From assembly GCA_947650285.1 (NCBI GenBank), contig CANTFL010000457.1, positions 1 through 64,000 of the forward strand: a stretch of DNA of 64,000 nucleotides, written 5' to 3'. A model generated the notes under the pieces. The model ran no database searches. It was not told the origin of the DNA and was given only the letters and a program-made list of their open reading frames with translations. This document shows, one piece after another, positions 56,111 through 64,000 of the stretch. How positions within the stretch are numbered: the first letter of the stretch is position 1; each line of letters starts with the position of its first letter. Source of the DNA: Hyaloperonospora brassicae. Its lineage: Eukaryota > Oomycota > Peronosporomycetes > Peronosporales > Peronosporaceae. The position numbers and the translations under genes were made by a program.

Positions 56111-56634
56111 CACCACTCTTGCATCGAAACGCACGATTGTCGATTTTATGTCATAACCAGTATTCAATTAAAATGATTTTCCATGCGGGACGTTCGGAGC
56201 TACGTATAGACAATAGTGTTCGGCAAACTCTTACTATTAACAGCCTCGGCCAGCGCCTTGTCACCCTACGACTACAGTACAGATAAAGGTAGAATTTTAA
56301 AGACATTGGGACAAGGTAGTGTCAAATGATGATTTGTAATTAATAATTTAGTTCGATATCCATTTTTGATTTTGATTTCAAACTCGATTTATAAATATAT
56401 GTTTAGGTATTCTAACGTCAACGCAAATTTTTATTGAGCGCGCCAAGTAGCGACCGTTGTGATTACATCATTCCATTTACTGACCAACGAGTAGATTATA
56501 TATTCTTCATGAGGATATCGCCTTGTGTTGTGAAATTACACGAGGAACATCAATTAAAATCTGTCGGTAAACTTTTTCCTGAATGAATTTATCGCTTATT
56601 TGAGTGAACCCGTAACAACCACGCTTAAACTATA
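56111..56634. other. No gene recognised
   Basis: This is AT-rich sequence between the dispersed repeat and a truncated LTR, with only short frames. Confidence 0.4.
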
Positions 56635-56855
56635 TAACTGAATGTATGGTGACGTCTCGTCACCACTCATTGCGCGCGTCTTGCGGCGATTGGTGGGTTA
56701 ATATCATTACGATATCACCCAATGAGCAGACTCTTCGGTCGACCCATCGATATCACCACCAATGGTGATTTTGTTAAAAGAATATTCAACATAATATTCT
56801 TTATTGTCATTATCTTCTAAATGACAATTTCCCTGTAACGGGCTGCCCCGTTACA
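56635..56855 (-). repeat. Truncated LTR of the Ty3/gypsy family
   Basis: The U3-side 220 bp of an LTR in reverse orientation are present, from CCCCGTTACA at 56846-56855 back to GTATGGTGACGTCTCGTCACC. The other end is missing. The second hairpin carries the T-A version (ATTGTCATT / AATGACAAT). Confidence 0.75.
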
Positions 56856-57420
56856 TTCGGTGACTCCTTCTATCTGGGAATGATATTGTGTTATGTGAAT
56901 GGTCGTATGTGCGTTACTCTGTTTGCATGGCTTGTAAAGGCATTTGTCTATGTAATGCTTGTTACGTATAGAACTGGGAAGCTACTGTCACCTTTTTTGC
57001 TTGGCGTTAGAGAGATCTTAGCCACTTTCTTCGCACCAACCAACTTCAGTCTTCGTCATATAGTGATTGTGGTCTTATAATACGATCCGGCGTCGTCACC
57101 ATCCCTTCATTCATCGTCTGAACACAACAGTAATACCTGATGGATTCCTTATCACGCAACATTACTGCCACACAGCAAACAATTAATCCCTGATCCCAAT
57201 CTCAATCACCGGAAATGAGATCGTGAATACCTATTTTAAAATTTGTCCTCGACGCTGAATTTTTGATATTAAAAAGGAGGCCCCGGAGCCTCCTTTTAAC
57301 ATTTTTCTGATTACGGTCGCACCATCTATTTCGTCGCTTACTGTAAACATGAAATATTGTACAAATCAATCGAACATTGCCTCTGCGATCTTGACTGGCA
57401 CCATCTATAACGAGGCACGC
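56856..57420. other. No gene recognised
   Basis: A 66-codon frame (56880-57080 plus) has a hydrophobic, possibly membrane-spanning stretch but no family. Near 57272-57297 a GGAGGC / GCCTCC inverted repeat is followed by TTTT, a hairpin without assigned function. Confidence 0.35.
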
Positions 57421-57864
57421 TCTTACCAGATGACTGGTAAGACCTAGTGTTACCCTAACACAAAGCTGCGTGCTTCCGACGTCACGTACACGTGGCGTGA
57501 GGAAGCGCGATGAGGTAAACAGAATTTAAAAGCTCTGTTACAGGGAAAAAGTAGAACTTTAAGTAAGGTAGTTTAGTTCTTAATAAACCATCTTTGTCTT
57601 TATATAACTATACTAAACTACAATCTTATATGTGGGTTTGGATCACTACCCATTGCGCGCGTCCAGCAGCGATTTGTGGTTAATCTGGTTGATGTACCGG
57701 GTACATCAACCAAGAAATGGAACACCCAGAATATCACTCTCGGGGATAATTCTCCGCCAATATTACATCTTATCAAGCAATGTTAATTGAATATTGTCTT
57801 ATGGATAATGTTTAAAAATTGATACATTCGTATCAATTATATGTAACGAAGTCACCCCGTTACA
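57421..57864 (-). repeat. Type II LTR, better preserved copy
   Basis: In minus orientation it begins TGTAACGGGGTGACTTCG (57864) and runs to a terminal hairpin TCTTACCAG / CTGGTAAGA (57421-57442). It keeps the same arrangement of hairpins as the type I LTRs with different bases: AATTGATAC / GTATCAATT (57817-57838) and GGTTGATGTACC / GGTACATCAACC (57687-57711). No internal region is attached, so it could be a solo LTR. Confidence 0.65.
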
Positions 57865-59005
57865 CGATCCGTCTTGTGTCCGTGACTATTCGCAATCAGC
57901 GAAACGTGTAACGGCAAACTGAACCGGAAACACCACCACAAATTGGCCGCTCACGTATCAATTCTCCTTCAATATCGACGTGCCATCCGGATTTCTGTCG
58001 CTGCGTCGAGCGACGTCTGGCGGCGGCGGCAAGTCCACTGCTTTTGCCTCAAATTTTGTCGTCTTTACATTGCAACTATACGCGTTCCGCCTTCTACATT
58101 ACAGTGCCATCTTTTGCAAACGCCTGCGCCCTACCCTAAAAAAGCCAGGTGGGAGAGTTTGACAAAGACTTCCTGTGACGAGACACTCACAATAAAATAA
58201 AACCGTCGTCGTGATGTAATATACAAATGCGCGAGCCAAGTATACGTATAGATTTTTGTTAGGTACGAAAGAGTACGAATCATCTGAGCATTAATACTGA
58301 GCCCTGTCATGCTTATGTACACATATTAATCGGCTTCTTCGTACTCCCCGCCGACCCACACACACACTCCATACAACTATCTGGCAACAAGAATGAGTAT
58401 GACTGCAGCAGCCCAGCACCGTAAGTGTAAGCGAAGAGTGCTTCTCGCCTACTTAATCAGTCCGCGATTTCGGACGACATTTACAACCGCGGGACTGATG
58501 TTCAGCTTAAGGGAATGAGGTTGTTGCCTTCCCCGCACTTGGTTATTCGATGTAAATTGCTGATGTAGTGGTATGCAAAGTGGCTTGTCCGATGAATATT
58601 TACTACATTCGCTGCGGCTGTCCGATATTTCCAAAAACATACGAGGGCAAAGCGAACGGTTCGCGTGCTCAGAACATAAGCGAAGGAGCTGCACGACAAC
58701 GGTTAGGGTCGCGATTGCAGACGGCAACAGATTCGCTCTCTCTCTCGTCTGCATATCGCGTCTGCTTGAACGACCTCTCGATTTGTACACGTAAGGCGCA
58801 GGCCAGAAACGAGACGACAATGGCCGTAGTTGGCCACCAACTACCCCCACACGGCGACAATGCAATCCCGGACCCTGCCCTCGATTGAAGCAGCCAAAGG
58901 TTCAGATGAGATCATTATGGTGCATAGCGGACGATGTGTTTGCTTTGTATTTCAAAGGCACTATCGCTAATAAATATGTAGCCGCGACGTGCGACTGCGG
59001 AACGT
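57865..59005. other. No gene recognised with confidence
   Basis: Overlapping frames on both strands (57943-58200 plus; 58449-58865 minus, 138 codons; 58568-58888 plus) lack known motifs. The base composition is higher in GC than the repeats to the left, so this may be the edge of a genic island. Confidence 0.35.
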
Positions 59006-59515
59006 CTACAGCAGCTTAGGGTCGAGCACAGCCAATCGCCGCCGCACGAGGTCGAAGACGCCATTGCGACGAAAGAGGGAGCAGATCTCGTATCGGGTTT
59101 TGACCAGCAGCAGACGCTCTTGCTCGAGCGCGACCGATCGACAGTGAAGCTGCTCGAACTGATGCTCGTGACTCGCGCGCGCATCGCCCAGCACCCTCAA
59201 CAGCTTCTGCTCTTCGTTGCGCTCCTCGGACATCTCCAAGAGCGCTGCTGCCACGTCGCTCACCGTGCGCACGGTACCGCCCTCGAGCTCCCGCACGAAC
59301 TCGTTAATGTCCTCGATGCGGTCGTGGCAGTCGTCGATGTCGTCGCTGTAAGACTCTACCTCCTCTTGCTCGTCCTCGAGCGCCAGCTCCAGGTCGCCCA
59401 GCTCCATTTCAACCTTACGCAAGCGCATGACTGTGGCCTTGAGCACTTGCACCAGCGCGTAGTTAGTCACCTTGACGAGACGCCTCGACGTCTGCTTGTC
59501 CATCGGGGCCTGCAT
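59006..59515 (-). CDS. Coiled-coil protein of unknown function (169 aa)
   Basis: An intact single ORF begins MQAPMDKQTSRRLVKVTNYA and ends VRRRLAVLDPKLL. Residues about 25-85 form an acidic heptad-rich coiled coil (LRKVEMELGDLELALEDEQ). Residues about 88-150 form a second, mixed-charge one (LLEMSEERNEEQKLLRVLG). There is no signal peptide or membrane segment. Its GC-rich codons and lack of lesions set it apart from the surrounding repeats, and it is the best candidate for a functioning host gene here. I do not recognise the family. An upstream G-rich tract and an initiator-like element support transcription. Confidence 0.7.
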   Translation of the reverse strand: MQAPMDKQTSRRLVKVTNYALVQVLKATVMRLRKVEMELGDLELALEDEQEEVESYSDDIDDCHDRIEDINEFVRELEGGTVRTVSDVAAALLEMSEERNEEQKLLRVLGDARASHEHQFEQLHCRSVALEQERLLLVKTRYEICSLFRRNGVFDLVRRRLAVLDPKLL

Positions 59516-59579
59516 CTTGACGTTGAGACGGAGTTTGTTGTTGTGGGCGGGGGCAGTCGCTGACGGCTTCTTGTGGAGT

Positions 59580-59594
59580 GGGTGGGTGGGTGGG
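59580..59594 (+). promoter_or_regulatory. G-quadruplex motif upstream of the coiled-coil gene
   Basis: GGGTGGGTGGGTGGG is a canonical four-run motif with 1-nt loops, the most stable class. It is followed by further G runs up to 59622. It lies 65-79 bases upstream of the start codon of the minus-strand gene, on the template strand. Confidence 0.6.
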
Positions 59595-59657
59595 TATGAA
59601 TGTGGGTGGGGTGGGTGATGGGTGCGCTGGTCAATATTTCAACGTTGTTTGCTCTTT

Positions 59658-59687
59658 GGAGGAAAACCGAAAATGAAACCAAAAGAC
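59658..59687 (-). promoter_or_regulatory. Possible oomycete-type initiator
   Basis: On the minus strand the sequence reads TTTCATTTTCGGTTTTCC, which fits the oomycete initiator core TCATTTY with a flanking pyrimidine-rich TTTNC element. It lies about 150 bases before the coiled-coil gene start. The match is short and could be chance. Confidence 0.35.
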
Positions 59688-61664
59688 GCGCTGCTCGTCT
59701 GGGTCCAATTCGTTGGAGTGGCGCCACGGATGGGCTGAATTCGTAACCACCCCGTCCCTCTACGTACTACTACTACATTATGAAGGGTAGGGCAGAGAAA
59801 GACTTTGCTGGCGATACAAACACAGCACGATGGACATTGAACAGATCGAAGATTTCGAAGGCTGCGGCGTCTACTGGATATTCTCCACCACGACGGACGT
59901 GATGATGGTTCGACTACCCTAACCTGTACTCTTCCTGCCAAGAGCGCCGAGGTGCTGGCGGCGTGCTGCGAACTCTCCGCTACGACAAGCGAAAAACCAC
60001 TGTTGGGTCTGCATCTGATTTCTCCTGCGCGTCACAATGGTAGTGTCTGAGATTCGACTTCGAGCACTGACTATGGCCGACAAGAACGGCAGAAAAGACT
60101 GGACTTGCTCTGTATTGCATCACTATCCCGCACCGGGCGGCGGCCCGACCCATTTCTGGACCAGATAGTCTATCGCGTTTGATGACAGCTTGGGACATAA
60201 AACGGCGAATCCTCGACTGCCTGCCGAACGACCCTCACAACTTCGTGACCAGCTGCCATCCACTTCCTGCCCGATCCCTTTACTTGATCGCCTACAGGGC
60301 ATGATTCGAGCGCATCGGCAGGTGCTTAATGTTTTGTCCACGGCCGACGCACTTATCGGACGGTCGGGTGCGCCATGTGGAGAGGCAGTGACCGCTCCTC
60401 TTGCGGTAGGCAACTTTGGTGACTTCCTCCTCGGCAGAAACGTGGCGATTTCGCCATATTGGACACGCACGTCACCGAAAGGCGCACGTTATGCAGCACG
60501 TTGCGACCGCCCCGAATAGGTAGGGTAGGGGCCTGTCAAAACAGAGAGTGGTTCCGATCTTCAGGATCGGGCGGCGACACGGCAACGATCGGTCGAAGGC
60601 GGGACCTTTGAGCCGTGCATGCACCTTGGGTCGGGTCCGTGCCCTCACGAGTCCTTCGCAGAGTGTCCCCGTGAAGCCCAACGTCTTAAGCTAGCAGTAT
60701 GAGGCAGCCAGGAGGAGAACAATGCAGCATCACGATAGAAAGTCGAGGCAAATTTCCATGTACACACGCAAAATGCATGCTCAACGAACAGCCTGGTCCT
60801 CTCTCGCTCTCTGGTGAAGGCGGCGACCGCATAGCAGGGCGATGAACAAGACCCTTTCTGGCTCTAAGTATGGTCTGCTTTGCCAAACTTGCAGCATGTG
60901 CGTGCAGCGCACCATCACTGGCTCTGAACATGGATAGGGCACGCGTTCGCTCACCCAACCTTTAATCATACCCGCAGTGGCGCCATAGCCTCATTGCTGC
61001 GTGTTAAACTAACCATTTCGGTACATCGTTACTCTCGACCGGACGAAGTGGACACCCATCCACCTTTGCTCGCACGTTACGGTGTTTCGGTACAATTGCT
61101 GCTGCAAGGCGTAGCGCGTGCGTTCCCTTAAGCAACTTCGGATTGCTGAGCGTACAGACCGTATGTCTTCCACCATTCTTATGGACTGCAGTCTGTCTAG
61201 ACTGTCACTACAGCTACATCGTTGATGCTCGTACGATGCCATGAAACGCTGCAATACACCCTGATTTCACACAAACGATCACACGCCACGCATGCGCAAC
61301 GTAGCAACTCGATCGTCAAGCGGACGCGTTTCTTGAAGCAAGTGCGCCAGCTTCTTCGCTGCTTCGCCGCCGACGAAGGCTGCACAGTGAGCGTCTGCAC
61401 GAGGGCGGAAGATTGGTCAGGATCCTTCGCCTTGAAGAACGGCGGAAGTCGGCAGGTTTCAAGTGGCGCATGACGCTGCATCGAAAGCAAAGCGGGCTTT
61501 GCCGGTTGCGTCATCTCATTGGTACGAGCTGCATCTGCTGGCAATCGCTTGGCTTGAACGTGCTGACGTACTGAAGCACTCATCGTATGGCGACACGGAA
61601 TGGAAGGTTAGAACAGAAAACGGTGCACTGGACAACTGTAGTCACGTGCACAAAGCAGCCTGAC
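59688..61664. other. No gene recognised with confidence
   Basis: Frames of 60-128 codons occur on both strands (60123-60470 minus; 60190-60519 plus; 61197-61583 minus), GC-rich but without recognised domains. A short plus frame at 59830-59922 begins MDIEQIEDFEGCGVYWIF and could be a first exon divergent from the coiled-coil gene. This is speculative. Confidence 0.3.
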
Positions 61665-62254
61665 TTATTCGAAGTACACCTAAGAATCGGCCTTCCGGTA
61701 CGCTATCACGGTATGGCAGAGCAATAGACTCCACACGCGCATCTACGTGGGCTCGATCCTGACAGTTCCCAGGCCGATAGTTGCTAAGGTCAGCCCTCTC
61801 TTCATTTGTTTTAGCGTAAGAACCAATCAGGCACAATCGGCTGCGAGCAATCGCGCCCCGTTTATTCACGTTGGTGTACGCGCAATCTTCGTAGTATCAA
61901 ACGGACTGACAACGTTAGCCTTCGAACGGATTCCGGGAGGCTGAGCAACAGGATAGGCGCTAAATGAGACTGCTGGAACACAATCACAACACGGTGCTGC
62001 ACGCTATTGTGGTCAATATTGCTTGGATATCGGAAGTTCGCCAATTGCTTTCTAATTAAAAAGCTTGTCAAAGCGTCAATGCTAGTATGGTATGCGAACT
62101 GTTAACCGAGCTCTCTCGTCTTGCTGCTAGGTGGTACGGAGTCATTTACTATAATGATATTTTACGCAAGAAAATTGCAGATCCGTCGGCCACAATTTTA
62201 TGGTGCAGTAGTATCGCATACGACGAAAAAATCAGCGCGTCGGCATGTAATGAC

Positions 62255-63082
62255 GAGAGAGGTCAAATCGTCTATTAGAGCTACTTATCACTCGTCAGAT
62301 GTCTGTTGTGTGGAAACCACCTCGGTCATCTACCATGACACGAACTTTCTCATACCACGTTCCTCATTCGGCTGGCTCGATGCTCCAGACGTCACGGGGG
62401 ACACTCTCGAAAGGCCACGTAATAATGACTGTTGACCAAGTCCGGGGTTAAACTTTGTGCGCACTCTTGGCCGGATGGCTGGGCTGCGCGTCGCTTCGCG
62501 CTTCATCTGCTTCAGGGGACAGAGGACGCATGGCTAGGAGGCCTGTTCCACTTAGGAAGTCCTAGCGTGCCATCTTGACGTAATCCCTGGCCGCTTCCGT
62601 GGTGATCGACTTGCTCTGCTCTTCGGACCGATCCCATTGCACAATCTAGTGCAGACGTGCCCAGGCGCACCACGAGACGAAGAGTATCGTGGCCTGGTGC
62701 TTACTCTACATAAACGACCGGTACTAAATCTCAACAGGTCATCAGTTTCTTAGGAGAGTTCACTTCGTGGGAGTGGGCATCTCGCGCAGCGAACGAGTCG
62801 GCGCGAGGGGAGGTACTTCGTGAAAACCAGGAAATAACGAAGGCACGGGGATGCCGATCTCTGTCGTCCTTCCCCGTGCCGCAGGATGCCGGAGGATTGC
62901 TTCCCTCTCGGGTCGCCGCTGCGATGCCTCCCGTAGCACGCGCAGCGGAGAAAAGGCCTCCCCCAATTAACCTTGGCCCCACTAAGGGGGACTTCCCGTC
63001 CAAGGTAAGGGGGCCAGATGACTGACTCTTCGGAGGTCTTTGCCTCTGTCCGTTGTTGCTCGATGAGTTTGAATTGGGAAGT
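62255..63082 (-). mobile_element. Possible retroposon R1, third copy
   Basis: The segment is bounded by GCGTCGGCATGTAATGAC (62237-62254) and GCGTCGGCATTTAATGAC (63083-63100), one mismatch. Content matches 21378-22210. Confidence 0.4.
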
Positions 63083-63921
63083 GCGTCGGCATTTAATGAC
63101 ATCAGTCTAAGGGCGAGCAAGCAGCGAGAATACCCGCGCGCTTACTCTAAATCACAATCTGCGACATCTCATCGTACGGCAAGAAGCTCCTACCATCTAG
63201 CGCGATGTGTTTGGCTACTGATTGCTTGCTTTAGCCTTGCCTGCGTTCACCAAGCGGGTCTATTTCTTCATTCGTCGTACCTATCAACATCTTCTGCTTC
63301 ATTATGCAGACGTCCCGCGCTTACTCTCCTTTTGGCACAGGCGGTCAGATGAGGGCGCAATGAATCACAAATGAGCACAAAAGTACGATGTGAGAGCCGT
63401 TATCGGTCATGAGGGGTCAGCGTAAGCGTGGTCTGTTATGTGTAAAGGTCACTTACAGCGTACGTCATCAGCCACTTCATGTGAATGAAGTTTTCGCTCG
63501 AAAACGATCAGAGCTGCGCTCAAAAGTATTACAGCGCGGCCGAGCGCCATATATTGTGAATCCTGGCTCGGGGCACAATTCTGGTTTCACAGACTGTCGT
63601 AAATTATCCGGGTCTTTGTGCCTAACATTGTTTGGCACCCAAAACACCGGTGCCCCAGTCCTTCACTGCACCCTCAACATGCGCATCGATCTTCAGTAAC
63701 ACCTCTTCGACAAACTTGCTTCGACTTGTTCAAATTCTCGTCGAGACGTCGAGCGCTACAAGCATCAACACGATTCGAGACCTGCACAATTTGACGCAGG
63801 CAGTTTTTATCTCTTGGCGAGCTAGTCTTTGTGAAGTCACGACTGGAAGAAGGCGCTGAGATCCGTCGAAAAGGTACAAAACTTTTCGTGATATGTTCAC
63901 GCGGAAACGTGCAGTACTTCG

Positions 63922-64000
63922 CTAAGCCACCGAAAACGCTGATATCTCCTTGGACACGTCTGCCACTACAATGAAGCTCTGTTGAGTCGTGGTGACGACG
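63922..64000 (-). pseudogene. 3' end of a second WDR53-like gene copy (partial)
   Basis: The last 26 codons of the WD40 protein read, on the minus strand, VVTTTQQSFIVVADVSKEIS and end at TAG 63924-63922. They are the same as the end of the split copy at 23443. Whether the rest is intact lies beyond the window, so calling it a pseudogene is provisional. Confidence 0.6.

Larger units (their letters stand above)
61665..64000 (+). repeat. Third copy of the arm and WD40-flank segment, continuing past the window
   Basis: It is colinear with 19512-19530, 20813-22574 and 22968-23500, in the same orientation, with more substitutions than the two arms show between themselves. It lacks the 1273-bp MULE (single CTAAGAATC at 61680), element B (site 62408-62412) and the solo LTR (about 63446). 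This makes it the reference for the pre-insertion state. Left similarity begins abruptly at about 61665. Confidence 0.9.

Noticed and set aside
60123..60519. Overlapping frames on both strands of a GC-rich stretch as a gene
   Set aside because: Both strands are open because of GC-rich composition. There is no motif, promoter or conservation evidence to choose either.

Overview
The window is a repeat-dominated, gene-poor piece of a eukaryotic nuclear genome. The chromodomain Ty3/gypsy elements with DCGAS protease and SYFDDVF reverse transcriptase motifs, the MULE and hAT remnants, and the TCATTTT-type initiator in front of the one intact non-transposon gene fit an oomycete (Phytophthora or downy mildew type). 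That assignment is inference from family resemblance, not from a marker gene.

Layout. 1-4935: 3' part of a decayed Ty3/gypsy element (A). 4936-22574: a large inverted duplication whose arms (4936-5975 plus 13957-16437, and 19050-22574) surround a core with a decayed Mutator-like (MULE) transposase. The left arm is split by a young, nearly intact Ty3/gypsy element (B, 5976-13951). Each arm carries the same 1273-bp non-autonomous MULE. 22575-22962: a solo LTR. 23443-27743: a WDR53-like WD40 pseudogene on the minus strand, split by a 3.2-kb hAT element. 28739-36512: minus-strand Ty3/gypsy element C, decayed. 36776-43945: old LTR fragments, a GATC-rich tandem repeat and dispersed repeats. 43946-51938: Ty3/gypsy element D, a mosaic. 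51944-58900: featureless sequence with LTR fragments. 59006-59515: the only intact non-transposon ORF, a coiled-coil protein. 61665-64000: a third copy of the arm sequence and of the 3' end of the WD40 gene. It lacks the B, MULE and solo-LTR insertions, so it shows their empty sites.

How the parts work together. Element B encodes Gag (384 aa), a PR-RT-RNase H-IN polyprotein entered by a textbook -1 frameshift site, an integrase tail with chromodomain one further -1 frame away across a G6 run, and, on the opposite strand, a 534-aa protein whose C-terminal part is encoded opposite the integrase tail and chromodomain. That antisense ORF is present in all four elements.

The strongest unexplained structure is that the whole Ty3/gypsy family, LTRs and both coding strands alike, is packed with short perfect inverted repeats (8-12 bp arms, 1-11 nt loops), about one every 20-40 bp where I checked. 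In the LTRs several stems keep pairing through paired substitutions between copies.
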